This document shows positions 11,637-24,800 of a stretch of 64,000 bases of DNA, piece after piece; position 1 is the stretch's first letter, and every line of letters starts with the position of its first letter. The stretch comes from Ceratobasidium sp. AG-K. Its lineage: Eukaryota > Basidiomycota > Agaricomycetes > Cantharellales > Ceratobasidiaceae. The DNA is taken from contig JAWNGF010000001.1 of the NCBI GenBank assembly GCA_037039685.1, positions 1,674,001 through 1,738,000 on the forward strand. The letters are read 5' to 3'. The notes below the pieces were generated by a model. The model ran no database searches. It was not told where the DNA came from and saw only the letters and a list, made by a program, of their open reading frames with translations. Both the position numbers and the translations under genes were made by a program.

Positions 11637-13778
11637 ATGCTTGTCTTATACGAAACCTCGCTCGGCTTCTGCCTCTTCAAACTCAACGATGATGCAAAGC
11701 TTACCGCGGGCGACCTTTGGAAGGACTTTGAGACTCCAAAGGCTGCGAACAAGTTGTAAGCCCCCTATCGAAAGCCATAACCATGTTCTAGAGGGCTAAG
11801 TTTGCTCCTAGGATAAAGCTCAAGGCCATCCACCGATTCACCTCAACCGCAATGGCCGTCGAAGACATTTCGGCGATGCAGGAAGGTAAGGTCTCCAAAG
11901 GCCTGAAGCAGTTCCTCCAGGACCAAGTTGTCGACAAGGGCAAGGGCAAGGAATCTTTGGCTGTCATCGAACCTAAGCTTGGTATGGATGGCTCCTTGAG
12001 TAGCATTTCAGGGAATTGACTCAAGGTTAGGCGGTGCTATTGCAAAGAAACTCGGCATCCAAGTCGTTTCTGGGGAGTCCACACAAGACCTCTTCCGTGG
12101 GATTCGCAACCAGCTTTCGTCCCTTCTCGATGGCCTTGACCCGACAGATCTCTCAACCATGAGCTTGGGTCTCTCCCACTCGCTCTCTCGGTATGCTCGC
12201 AATATCACCCCAGCTCCCATATACCTGACCCTCGTCTAGGTTCAAATTAAAATTCTCACCGGACAAGGTCGACATCATGGTCATTCAAGCCATTGCACTG
12301 TTGGACGACTTGGATAAAGAAATTAACATTTATTCCATGCGTGTCAAGGTATGGCCTTTATTTGTACTATTCCACGATTCCTTCTTATATTTTCCAGGAA
12401 TGGTACGGTTGGCACTTCCCAGAAATGGGCAAAATTATTTCGGACAACCTCGCGTACGCCAAGGTCGTTCGCGAAATGGGTGCGTGCGCCATATGTGGTT
12501 CTCGGTATGCGCTAACGTGCCTCTAGGTTTCCGCACCAACGCTGCGACGACTTCCTTGGCTGCGATTCTCCCTGAAGAGCTTGAACTAACTCTGAAAGCT
12601 GCCGCCGAGATTAGCATGGGTACCGAGATTTCAGAGTCCGACATCACGCACATCCATTCTCTCTGCGACCAGGTTATTTCCATCTCGGCGTACCGTACCC
12701 AGCTCGCTGAGTACCTACGAAACCGGATGAATGCCATTGCGCCCAACCTGACAGCATTGGTCGGTGAGCTCGTCGGCGCCCGGTTGATCAGCCATGCTGG
12801 CAGCTTGATGAGCTTGGCGAAGCATCCCGCAAGTACCGTGCAAATCTTGGGAGCTGAGAAGGCCTTGTTCCGCGCGTTGAAGACAAAACACGATACACCC
12901 AAGTATGGTCTCATCTATCATGTAAGTTTCACCAAATTATTGCTTCGACTTTGACTTATCCAACCGGGACATCTAGGCTTCGTTGATCGGGCAGGCTCCT
13001 CAAAAATTAAAGGGAAAGGTGAGAGCATTCATTTATGTTTGTGACGCAGTCTAAGTCTAACATTGTGAAGATGGCCCGTATGGTTGCGACCAAAGCCGCG
13101 CTCTCTATCCGCGTGGATGCTCTCGCCGACGTCGATGAGAAGTCAGAGGCAACTGCGGCGACTATTGGAATCGAGAATCGGGCAAAGTTGGAGTCTAGGC
13201 TTCGCGCACTTGAGCACCAGTCGGATCTGGGTAGCTTGCCATTCGCGAACCCAGTTCGCAAGCAGTCCAAGTTCGAGATGACCGGATCGACCAAGCAGTA
13301 CAATACTGCTGCCGACTCTGTCGGTGCGGACAAGATGGACCTTGATCCCATCCCGACTGAGCGCTCGCCCACGGAGGTTGCGGTCGAGGCCGTTCAAGAC
13401 GTCAAGGAAGAGAGGAGAAAGGCCAAAGAGGAGAAGAAGCGCGCGAAGGAGGAAAAGAAGGCGAAGAAGGAAGCAAAGAAGGCAGAGGAGGAGGCCGCGC
13501 AAGCTATCGAGGTCGACGATGAAGCCGCCAAGAAGGAGCGGAAGAGGCTCAAAAAGGAGGCTAAGAAGGCCGCTGCAGAGGCCGCTGCGGCGGAGGCAGT
13601 GGCAGCAGTCGTTGCCGAGGCAAACAGTGCGCCCGCCGCCTCCAATGGCTCCGAGAGGAAACAAAAGAAGCGACGAGTCGACGAGGGAGAGTCGCCCGAG
13701 AAAAAGGTTAGCATTTAACCCGTTCAGTGGGTACATGCGTGCTGATATCGCTTGAATTAGAAAAAGAAGTCTACTTGA
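11637..13778 (+). CDS. NOP58: Nucleolar protein Nop58, core box C/D snoRNP subunit
   Basis: Scaffold of box C/D snoRNPs, which guide 2'-O-methylation and processing of pre-rRNA in the nucleolus, together with Nop56, fibrillarin/Nop1 and Snu13. The product starts [16 protein letters not shown], the standard Nop58 N-terminal domain. It then has the coiled coil and the Nop domain ([40 protein letters not shown]). The C-terminus is a long Lys/Glu/Ala-rich tail ([17 protein letters not shown]) ending in a KKKK cluster. About eight short introns join in frame, including 11757-11812, 11981-12029 and 12922-12976. A last intron (about 13707-13760) leads to KKKST and the stop at 13776-13778; without it translation stops at 13718. 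Family assignment is secure. Confidence 0.95.
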
Positions 13779-14167
13779 TCATTCCATATGTCTTTCTATA
13801 TGTTTTCCCTTTCTTGCTTTTCCATCTATGAATTGTCTGAACGTTTGACACCGAGTGAGGCTGTAAGCAAAAAATGACGAGCACATGGATTTTGGTTATT
13901 TATGTTTGATTTGTAATTGCTCCCTGGGTAAATCAGTCAGCCAGGTTCTGACTTCCTGGCTACCATTCAGTCAGAACGTCGACTACGTATTCCGTGTGCC
14001 TCACCACAACAATCCTCCAGCTCATTGCACTTCCTGTGAATTCCTCTTCCTGGCTCATGCACTGAAATTTGAGCTGGGATAGCTATAAGAGACCCCTGAT
14101 CAGGCGCTTGAACCTCGACTTCACCCCCCTCCCCACTCCTGCTGTGTCGCCCACCACTTCAGGTTGA
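13779..14167. other. Intergenic between NOP58 and the Zn2Cys6 gene
   Basis: Starts with a T-rich 3' UTR-like region and ends with a C-rich stretch (14117-14160) just before the regulator's start, a common fungal promoter feature. I see no convincing gene or repeat. Confidence 0.55.
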
Positions 14168-16692
14168 ATGGACATCAAGAGCACCATGTCAGCTTCCCAT
14201 GTAAGTCAATTCTTACAGGTGTTCGTGTACCAGCTGCTCATTGTATATTTCAGATGAGTCCCCCTAAACACGAGCCCGGCGCGCATCCCAAAATACACGC
14301 CCGAGGTGCCTCTCAGGACATTGATGCTCAACGTCCCCCCAAAAGATCACGCAAAGCTATCAATTGTGACCCTTGCCGGGCGAGCAAACTGAAATGCGAC
14401 CGTGGCCGGCCATGCTCGGGATGCGTACTGCGTGGCACAACCGCCCAATGCTATCCTGACTCCGCGCCGGGTGAACACCCCCCAACAGTTCAAGTTAACG
14501 GCACAGATGCGGCACAAGATTTGTAAGTTTTCATTTCAGAGTGTCAATTCCCGACACCTGACCCCATCGCAGCCACACTGGAGATCCGTATGCTGAGATC
14601 GCCCGCATGCGCCAGTCACTAGCTGCATTGGAAAGCTACATCGTGCGAAGCGGTATTCCACGTCCAAACAATCACGACAGCTCTGCCCACTCGACGTTCA
14701 ATGCCGCCACAGAAACAAACGGACGCAATACTCCGTCCCAGCTCGGGTCAATTTCCCCGCGCGAAGGTCTGTTGTCGGCCGAGCTAAACACGTATTCGCC
14801 TCAAGCAATGGAGGTCGGCATGTACGTAGGGCCAACTAGTGCTGCGAGCCCGCTGTTGTCATTCAGGGTGAGTCGACCGAATACCGTTGTCTAGCTTCCT
14901 TGTTGACAAGCTGATTGTAGCACACGTCCCAATCAAATGGCGTCTTTGAGGGAGGGACAGTGCCGACTGAAACATCGCCCGACGAAAACGCTAGTGCCAG
15001 CTGTTCGCTAGATGTACGGGAAAACCTGGATCTCTTGGCGAAATTACCTGATGTTGCCATCGTCGACGGGCTTCTTAAACACTACTTTGAGAGTTGCACA
15101 TGGCTCAATCAGTATCTCAACGAAGCGTCACTACAAACCTCTTGGGATCGCTTCAAGACGTCTACTTGCACCGATCATTTGACGGTCTCCATCTTGTTTG
15201 CTGTTCTCGCGGTCTCTTTGCAGTATTTGCCCAAAGGTCACGCACTTGCCGCTCAGCTGGGCAGCAATATCTCCCTGATCTCCGAAGAATACTATCAAAA
15301 CAGCACGATCGCGCTTGATCGACAACGAGCCAAAGGGCCCAAGGTACCGACCATGGAACTCGTTGAGTTGCACTTGTTGCGTGCGGGATACCTCTCGATC
15401 TCCAAGGTTGACTGTGAAGAGATCTGGACGATCAAGGGCGAAGTGATGAGCATCGCTCTTTCGTTGGGTTTGCATCGTGATCCCGGAAAGTGGAAGCTGA
15501 GCCGCGAGCAAATGGAAAGGAGACGGTGGGCCTGGTGGAACGTATTGCAACTGGAGCGGTATGTTAGTTGTAGTTTCCTAGTTAGCAAAACTAAACAGGC
15601 TGTAGGTGGCAAGCGTTTTTGTTTGGGCGACCTATCTCAATTCCAAACACGCATTTCGACACCTCGTTCCCGATGGAAGATATCTCAGACCCCAGTGTGG
15701 GGGTCACAGCCAATAAACACCTTCCCTATCTTCACCAATTCAAGTTGTCGTTGATATTAGGCGATATCATGGCGGATGCAACCTCTTGTCGATCCACATC
15801 ATACGATCGCGTACTATCCCACGACAAGGAACTCGAAGCCTGGTTCAGACACCTTCCACACGATCTCGCTGTAGACGACTACCACTTGGCCAGCTTGCTC
15901 TCCTCCCAGGCCCTTGCTTCACGTCGCTTGGGTGTACAGAGCTTATGCATCAGGGCTATTGGGTACCATATAAAATTCACACTTCATCGACCGTTCACCA
16001 CGCCACAGATCCGGCGGGACCATCGTACAACGGCCAGCTACGATGCCTCCATTGTCGCAGCCGACAAGCTCATCCACATATTGACGACCTCCCGACCTGA
16101 CTTCATGTCCAACCCCCTACTCGCTGTTCCCGGGCATATTTCATGGGGTCCCTTCCACATGTTCGCTGCCGCCATTCATTTCTGTTTCCTCCTCATTTGG
16201 AAACCCGACCAGCCTGGCACAGCAATGTTCAGGTCAAACATTCAGCGGGTGATCACGACTCTGGAAAGCCTACGAATCGATATCCCAGTCGCGGATAAGG
16301 CCTTGCGAGTATTACAAACGCTTGCTCCTCTTTATATGGATGGGTCGTTGCGCAAGGTTGACGAGAAGCAGCGAGATAATTGTCTTGCTATCGTCCGTCG
16401 ACTCGCGTTCCCTTGTCACGACTCTCGGTTAACAAGTCGGCCTGGGGCAGCTGACTCCCCATCCCAGTCATGGACTTCTGCTCTCTCACCTGCCTCGGCC
16501 TCGAACAGCGCAACTGGGCGGTCACTCGACTCGGTTCAAATGTCGTTGCAAAACTTTGGTGGGCAGCAGTTCGAGCCCTCGCCTTACCCTCAAAATTCAT
16601 CCGAGGAGGCGATGTGGAGTGCATCGCTTGGCCTCGATGGTGGCGATTCCTGGAATATGTTCCTGGTGGATGGAACAACCCGCACATTTTGA
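14168..16692 (+). CDS. Zn2Cys6 fungal transcription factor
   Basis: Nuclear DNA-binding regulator. The Zn2Cys6 cluster is complete: C-X2-C-X6-C-X5-C-X2-C-X8-C within CDPCRASKLKCDRGRPCSGC and following residues, preceded by a basic PPKRSRKAI patch. A short linker and dimerisation-like helix (EIARMRQSLAALESYIVRSG) follow. Then comes the middle homology region of the fungal_trans type (LLKHYFESCTWLNQYLNEAS, SIALSLGLHRDPGKWKLSRE, RRRWAWWNVLQLER, GRPISIPNTHFDTSFP). I start at the ATG at 14168; its 11-residue first exon splices at 14201-14253 directly onto a second in-frame ATG at 14254, which could also be used. Further introns lie near 14526-14573, 14870-14920 and 15560-15607. No target can be predicted; neighbours do not form a pathway cluster. 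Confidence 0.92.
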
Positions 16693-16887
16693 TACCAGAT
16701 TCTTCTCTCGGTCGATTTCCTTGTATCTATTTTGTTTCTGGAGTCGTGCTCCGCGTTTCGTGTACCACAAGCTTTGTACCTTGACTCGGGATGTAAGAAA
16801 GCTATATAATTGAATTGCTAAACCCTGGCATTATTATTACGAGCGGAAGCCAACTGAAGAACACAAAGCAATACATGAAAGATATGA

Positions 16888-19800
16888 TTACCGGGGTCCA
16901 CTCCATTTTTGAAGCTTGGATAATCGGAGCGCAAGGTCTTTTCGTAAGGTTTCGGCCAGTTGCTTCTGGTCGGCAGAGGCGTCTTTTTCGGTCGCGGCAG
17001 CGATGAGTTGGTCGAAAAGCGAGTAAGGGAGGCATGTTGTCGAGGCGTGCCGTGGAGGCATAACGGATAAAGCGTCGGTAGCCTCTTTCACCATCCGTAT
17101 GCTGTAGTGGAGGGCATCTTGAAGCCTGCTGTATTTCAAGCACAGCCGCACCAAGTAATCGGGTTGCTTATCCTACAGAAACCCATTAACCTAGAGCGAC
17201 GTGAGCTATTCACCTCGACTTACCAAGAAGAACGACGCTAGCCAATTAGGCAACCGTGCGGATTGGTCGAGCTCAAGCATGGTATCCGCTACTACTTTTC
17301 GATATGACCAATCTCCCTCTTCAACGTCATTTCGAGCGAGGCTAAGTTGGAGGTAGTGCCAGGCACGCTGAGAATGTCTGTGAGCACGGAATAGTACAGC
17401 AAACAAGCCGACGTACCTGTACAACTGAGCCATCCCAGGCTAATGTTTGGTCTGTTTCAAGCCATGGAACGCTCTCGCTTTCCCTGTACTTGCTTGTTAG
17501 CAGGCCAACCTCAGCAAAGCGTTATAAAGCTCACGTACGCAAGTTCACCTAGTCCCGCGAGGCTCATACATTGGGCTGTCAAGTTGGCAAACGCAGCGCT
17601 CAAATCGGCGCCGACTAGACGACCGGTGGAAAACGCATAATCGAAGTTATTAGCGCGGACATACAACGAGACCAAATCTTGAGTCGAGGAGAGATCTAGA
17701 GAGGTTGATGGTCAGAAAGTACGTTTCAAGGATCAGGATGCGATGGTAAATGGGTCAAGGGAGTCTATACGCACTGTGATAGTTGAGTTCTGGATAATGC
17801 CTAAGAAGTTCGATTCGAGCGCTCACGAGCGCATGTTCTTGCCTCATATCCGAGAGTTGAACAACTTCAAAGTCTTTACAGTCAGGGTTAAACCTAGACT
17901 CGGGTATATGTACTGTCAATTTGTGTCGTTTGCGGCCCTATAACGCAAATGAGCGACACCCCTTAGTCAAGTATATGTGTCGACTTACCGTCTCTCCCTC
18001 GTCCGCAGAAGCTGACAAGAGCACCCATGAATGACTGGGATCCACCAGCTCGAGCGAATTGATCGCAGCCAAGTAACATCTCGCTTGGACATTCGCAACT
18101 TGCACAAATTCTCCTTGCAGTCCTCCTTCTCCTGCGCCTACACCCAACCCGGCAACAGCCTCCTCGCCCAGTCTCCTTGCGCGCTCATACATGGCAGCTC
18201 CCGCACTCCTATAGTCTCCCCTGAATACGTGCCAGGCATACAGGACCTTAGCGTAATCGGGCCAAGCGAATGGATCCGCGTGTCTAGCTTTGAACGAGAG
18301 TGTACGTTCCACTTCGACATGGTACCCTACGAATCCCAGACGCGCGAGTTTGTCGACTTGGTTGGCCTCGCACATGGCAATGACGAGTTGGCGGACGTTT
18401 TCGCGGTGTCTGCGGATACTCATAAATAATCCGGAACTAGTCGACGAAGAGAGAACTTACAGATCACCATACGGTGTGCTTACGAGCACTACATATGCAT
18501 CCTCCCACATACCTAGATCAACATGTGCCCTGAACACTTTGCTCCACATTCCCCGTGCATCGAGCTCTGGGGGAGCCTCATCGATGGCCTGACGCCAGAA
18601 GGGAATGGCGTGTGTGAGACAACATGCGTCATTAAAGAGTTCCGCAACATGTCGGTAATAGGCACATGCGGATTCGAGGTTGAGTGGAGCGGGGAGCACA
18701 GATTCAAGAGAGAGGCGGTCGGTGGAAGTAAGGTGGGTGGTCGGACCTACAAAATCAAGTGTCAGAATTAGGCACGGAAGCCGGAGTATACGACATACCA
18801 AAGTTATTAGCAACCTTTTCGAACAACACTGCTGCCTCGTCCGGCCTACCCAGATCCATCAACAGTCGTGCATGTACGTAACACACTCCTGGCGTAGGCG
18901 GGAGTCTCATAACAAGTTCGTGCGTAAAGTCCAGGTATCCGAGTACTCGCAGCCGTTCTATCAACGCCAACTCCCCAACTCCTACATCGAGCTGAGCCGA
19001 ATCGCTGAGAATCCGGCCTCTCGCAGGAATGCATGAGCAGATTGGAGGACGCTAGCCGAAAGATTTGCGCGTGGCAGGAGAGCATGGACGAGAGAATACT
19101 GTGGCCCAGTACGACCGACTCCAATCGCTCCAGGCGCAGGAGAGGCGAAGCCCATTGCCTCGAACCGGGCTAGTACATCGTCCTCCACATCGCCGTACCC
19201 GCCTGATACGCCGGCCAGATCTCCGGCGCTCTGCTTGGCCAGTGCACGCAAGAGACCAAGTGCATGGAACGTCACGCATGCGCGTGCTGCTGCTGGGCTA
19301 GACCTGAGTGTATCGGGATCGTCGAGCGCGATAAATAAAAGTAGGAGAAGGATCGACAAGCACAAATCGTAGCGGGCTTCGATGGTCTGGGCAATGAAAG
19401 CCGCCGTGAGTGCCTTTTTGAACTCCCCGTCATGGCCAACTGCCAACCCCATTGCGCCATCCGGGTCCTCCAACTTGACAACATGTTCCAACCGAACAAC
19501 CATATCCAACGCCTGGATCACTGCGTCCTCCAAGTCCCCGAGCATTCCTAGCCCAGCCCTGACAAACGCGGCCGGACCGGGGGGGACCAACCCTTCCAAA
19601 TTCCTTTGCGCAACATCTCGCAACACCGAATCATGCGAGTAGGCGATTCTACCGTCTCCTCCAACTCCCCTCAGCGCGTCTTCAAGTAGCCGGAGGTCCC
19701 CAGCCGGTATGTTCGCCCGTAAAGACCATGCCACACCAAACAGGGATGTGCTGGCCGAGGTATTTGCGCCTGCCAAAGCATGTACAGACATGGGCTCGTC

Positions 19801-21506
19801 AAGAGCAACGACGGTCCCCATTCGTTCGCGAGCGAGGACAATAACCGAGCCGTCCCGTGCGCGAGAGAGTGCTAGCGGCCAACGCCCGGCACGCTCAACA
19901 GCTTGGCAACGTGCAACAAATCCCTCCCAATCTCGTCGGAGGGCGGACCAATACCGGTCCCATAATTGAGCGCCGGTCCGGGGGTCGGTAGTGAGAGTGA
20001 CACTGGACCCTACGACTGCTGCAATGTGTTCGGCCAAGGTTGGGTAGGGCGTGTTGAGAATATGTGGGGCAACATCGACTAGGGAGTGTTCGTACTGGCT
20101 GATTGCTACGTGAAGTGTGTAGGGGGAGAAAGCACCAGGTTTTAGGATAGCAGCTAGGATGCTCGAGGCCAACGTATCGCCCTCTTGTGTGCTCTCTTCG
20201 AACGAGTCGGGCGACAGCTCCTTCTCACCGTCGGCGCTGAGAGTAGACCATGGCTCCTGTTCTGATTCAGGTTCGTCGAGGTCGCAGGTGCTAGTCTGGA
20301 TAATTGTACGCCCTTGTGCATTCCAGAGAAGATAAAGTACTTCATCTGCGACCAAGAAATCTCGAAGCTCCCAGCCTTCTGTTTGCGCGGAGCAGGATTT
20401 GCGCCCAACAAAGGCGAGGTCGCGCCGCGCAGAGGTGCGGTCCTGAGCAGAAAGGCGATACATGAGGAAAAATCCCGCTGTCTCGGCTGAGGGAGTTGGC
20501 ATGAACACGACAATCTCCGTTCCTGCATCCATATCTGGACTGAAATTATCATCTTCGATGACAGGGGGGAGAACGCGAAGAATAGGGAGGTAGTCGGAGT
20601 CAATGATGTGTCCTTCAACAGCCGGAGTCTTCCCAGGAGTGGTGGAACGCAAAGCCACGGCATCCGTTTGGAAAAACCGGGACGGTATTTGGTTAGATGC
20701 CACGAATTTGCCGTTACCCGTCAGCCAGACACGCAAGTGGCGGTCTTTCGATAGAGAAACGACGAGGGATGTCGCGCGCGCATAACCCGAGTCGGCGAGT
20801 GGTGGCGGAATGGAGCCAAGTGCGATAATTTTGGAGGGATTTGATACCTGAGGGCCAGAGTAGAATGAAGGCATTAAGGAAGAAAATGAAGGGAAGTAGT
20901 TTGCCGGCCCATGCAACGACTCCTCCGACCATTCGCCTGTCCAAATATTAGCAATCTACTTCTCAAACGAGTGGGAAACATACCCGTGTGTTCCAACCCG
21001 TTCATTTTAGCAGTCAACCGCAATACACCCCCGTCAGCCAGACCGATGAATACAACGCCAACTTCCGGGACATGGACAACGCCATCAATCGGCGCATTGA
21101 GGGATGTGATTCGGTATTCTTTGGGCGCGTATTGAGTCGAAGTCCATAGATGTGGGAGCACGAAGCGCAGGCGAAAGAGTAAACCATTGACAGTCACAAC
21201 AAGCACATGGAGCTCTGCAATCCCAAGCATGACCAGGGCTGGATGAAGTGCAATTCGTGATGAGAACGCGAATCTTGTGGGTCGTATCCCGCTCTCCAAG
21301 GCCACCAACTCCAGCATGTGTCCACCATCCAGAACTCGCAAAAGAACGGTCCCTGCGTCGTGGGCGTGGAGAGTGGTCGCATACTCTGCGTGTTCTGCGA
21401 ACCCATCCAACTCCTCCCGGTAGTCGTCCTTTGCTTGTGAGGATACCTCGACTGGCACGACATTGGTCCCAAGTCCGCTAAGATGCGCGTAGACTACGCT
21501 CGACAT
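16888..21506 (-). CDS. NUP120: Nucleoporin Nup120/Nup160, Y-complex subunit
   Basis: Scaffold subunit of the nuclear pore Y (Nup84/Nup107) complex. Layout fits the family: an N-terminal beta-propeller, about 500 residues (MSSVVYAHLSGLGTNVVPVE, LSKDRHLRVWLTGNGKFVAS), then a long alpha-helical solenoid (LRREAGF region, VLGYLDFTHELVMRLPPTPG, ARLLMDLGRPDEAAVLFEKV). The estimated length of about 1,350-1,400 residues matches human NUP160. About eight introns. The start is the ATG at 21506-21504. Inside the solenoid, near 19008-19013, the frame must shift by one base: the big exon runs into a stop after SAIRLSSM, whereas the next frame gives SDSAQLDVGVGELALIERLR without an intron to join them. This looks like a one-base deletion, either real or an assembly error. 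Convergent with the Zn2Cys6 gene, 195 bases apart. Confidence 0.85.
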
Positions 21507-21886
21507 AGTTTGGTCAACAGCAGCGGGCGGTCACGTGATGGGATTACTGCCCACCATTGCACGTGCCCATTGGGTATCTTGAACTAAAATATCAACACCA
21601 ATGAGAGGCGCTGCCTTGAATATCACAAGCAATTCCCCCAAGGCTACCGATGAACCAGATTGTTATCAAGTGGTACAAAAGGTGACAATTCGGAATGTTT
21701 GAATCTTGCATATTGTATACCAACTCTACATCCAATTCTGCTAGCCATTGGACTGCAGATAAAAACAAGACTATGGCGTATGATACTATTCTTCGATTTA
21801 TGTACTCCCCAATAAGGGACTGGACAATTCAGACATGGATAATGGCATTTCATGAAAGGGACAGGATGGTTGCTAAACGCATATGT
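21507..21886. other. Intergenic: promoter of NUP120, 3' end of SLH1
   Basis: About 380 bases without a gene. It contains two CACGTG boxes next to the NUP120 start and AT-rich sequence on the SLH1 side. Short open frames here have no recognisable content; in particular none encodes the Sec63 unit missing from SLH1. Confidence 0.6.
21532..21565. promoter_or_regulatory. Pair of CACGTG E-boxes upstream of NUP120
   Basis: CACGTG at 21532-21537 (context TCACGTGAT) and again at 21560-21565, 28 bases apart, 26-60 bases upstream of the NUP120 ATG. The first matches the RTCACGTGAY-type site of Cbf1-like bHLH factors. Confidence 0.5.
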
Positions 21887-24800
21887 TCACACGGACGGCC
21901 CCTTTGGCCATGCCTTGTCAACTAATCTTGAGAGAACAACCTCTTCGCTTCCCCCTTCACCATAGTAGTTCGGATTTGACTTCAGCCTTCTTCGCAGGTA
22001 GGTGTGCCCCAGAATATCCAATAGATCTTGTGGAGACTGTAATAGTTGGGCCCCAACCATCGCCTTTACCCACTTTTGTAACACCGAACATCCGTCGTCC
22101 ATGAGCTCGGATTCAAGCGGGAGCCCGTTCTCTAAAAAGCGCATATACGTCTCGCGATCTTCCCCTTGGCACATCAGAACAAACGACCCGGCGGAGCCGT
22201 AACGGATGGCACGGCTCTGCATACGCATCACCTCGCCCAGAGTGTAACTCCTCAACTCCCGGTCTCCGCCACCGGGGGCGATCTCGGTGTACTGCGTGCT
22301 CATTACGATGACTCGTGCCGCTCGGACCGGAATGGACCAGCATGCTTCGCGTGGGGCGACGAGTACGCGGATCGTGCCTTCTGTGTACAGCTCAAGCATA
22401 AGCTGTATATCGCTTTGGTGCATGCGATCGTGGTAGACGCCAATGCCGTGAGCGAGCCCATCTGCAAATTCTTTGTTTTCGAGGCGCTGAGTGAACGGTT
22501 CCATTCCGTCAGGCGTCACACCGCTTCCAAGGAATCCTAGTAACGACTCAAAGTCGAGTCCGCATAGGGTGACTAGATCGGCCACAACACTTCGGCAAAG
22601 GCCTTGAGCGGGAACGAATACAATGGCTGTTTCTTCGGAAGCCATTCCGTGTAGGACGTTATAGGCTGGCTTTGCCATTGCGCGAAGTAGAGCAGCAGAA
22701 TGAGGTATCGAGAAAGATAAGGCGGTTGGCTTTAGCGCTTGCTCCCGGTCACCAGGTCTGAAATTATAGCTCCCTCTTGTCGGAACCACCAGCCAGTCCG
22801 CAAGGTCCGAAGTATCTGTCAGGGGGGAAGTAACGCCAATAAACCGTACAGGGAGAGTTTGAGTAGCTTGACGAATGATTGCAATGGCCAATTCGTACTC
22901 GGCATCGAGTGATTCGATGGATTCGAACACAATAGTTCCCAGACTGCGGATAAATGCGTTGCTCGAAGGGTCTTTATGCATGGTACATATCCACTCCAGA
23001 AGCTTATAAGCGCTAATCACGTATGCTTTCCCTGGGCGAGCTGTCTGAAGTTCCTTGTCGGTTGCTAGACTCGCGTTTGCGCCAAGTCGGCGAAGCAATG
23101 AGGCAATCTCCCGAGCATCGCGTTTTCGCGGAGTAAGAACCAGGGCAGAAGAGGAAGCAACAGACAACGTTTTACTATAGGTTCGTTTAGCTACCTGGCC
23201 CCGGTTATAAATAGGGTACTCACCACACGGAGGCCAAAGCCAAGGTGGACTTGCCATTGGCGGTTGGACCAGCCAGAAGAACATTTTGGGCAGTTTGTTG
23301 GATGGAATAGAATGCTTGAGTTTGCATCCCATTCAGAGTTAAAATCGAACGTTCTTGAAGCCTGGACTCCAACTTTGGGTCTTTGAATACACTAAGCGAC
23401 AGGAAGGGCAAATCTAGCACAGGCGTCGAAGGCGGTCCGGGTTTAGGAAACTGCAGCTCTGCCAACGAGACTTGAACCTCTTGAAATGCTCCCACCCATC
23501 GATCAGAGATTAGCTGGATCGACAAGGACTTGTTGGCTCCAGCGACGGCTCGTAAGGGTATCGTGAAGTCGGTACGTAGTACATTTGAGGATCCTGTTGA
23601 CCATCGTGTTCCTCCCGTGCCCGTTTTCTCCGACAAGCTTGCTCTGGTTGAAGGTTCCGCCTTGTTGCTAGAGGGATCGACCTTGGTTGGAGCGTGATCC
23701 TTTGACTGGTTATCCACGTTTGTTTGGGCTCCCGGTTTTGCGTTAGCATTTCCTCCGCCTACAAAAGCGATACGAGTGAACTGCAGTATCTGACTTCCTT
23801 CCTCATTTTGAACCCAGAGCCAGAAGGGCTCGCGTTGGCCATGCCATTTGGTGTTCCAATCGAAACGCCGGGTCGCCTCAACTTGAATACGTAGTAACTC
23901 GGCTGTCAAAGGTCGCACGCGTACTGATAGTTCTGCGTGGGGAAACTGCTTGGCTGCCTTGAGTAATGCCCCGCCATGTATATGGTTCATGTGAATTAGT
24001 GCACCGAGCTCATTTGCATTGTGTTCTGCCAATTCCGCTGGAGAGAGGTGATCTGCCCATTGAGTTAGGTTATGCAGCAAATCGCGTGAGAGATCCGTAA
24101 ATTGCTCCATGGGATTGACGAATGGCCAAAGTCGCTTTTCCACTGCCAGCGACATTTTTGCTAGGTTTCCCGCCGTTGAGGCGTACTTGCGAGTGACGGC
24201 AATTTCAAGAAGTGCGCGGATGATGCGACCACCATTCTAGGATCAGGTAAGAACACGAATAGCACTTCTGATCGACAATGGACTCACTTGAGCGACATAA
24301 GCCATGTCAGAAACCAACGCAAAATCTTGCACAGGGCTCTCGATATGTAGGCCTGAAGTAGGACATTGACTTTTCCCTCAACAGTGTCAATCGGACTGGG
24401 CTTTCGGCCAGTATCGCCAGCTTTCCCTTTACCATGGGTCTTCTCCTCGTTGCCCACCCCAACTCGGCGATTGGATGTGTCCTCTGTCTGCAGATTGGTT
24501 ATCCGTGATATGTTACTTTGCTGAAATTATACTAATACTAAATTGTGTCACCTTTGGCTCTGGTAGTTGGCACATGACTACGTCCTCATTTTTGAGTAAT
24601 GCACTGAGCTCGGGGAACTCGTTTTCGCGTACTTGAAGTTGAGAGAACTAGAAAGCCTGGTCGGCAACCATTCGCGTGAATAATGGAATGCATATACCTC
24701 GGTACTTTTACTAAGCATAACAAGTATGTCGCTCTCCGACATCTTGGGTTTGAACATCTTGCTCGAGTTACGCGGTGAGTTGGCGTTCGACGTTCGGCTG

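Noticed and set aside
13143..13736. Long minus-strand Leu-rich open frames opposite NOP58
   Set aside because: Shadows of the Lys/Glu/Ala-rich NOP58 tail (AAG/GAG read backwards as CTT/CTC).
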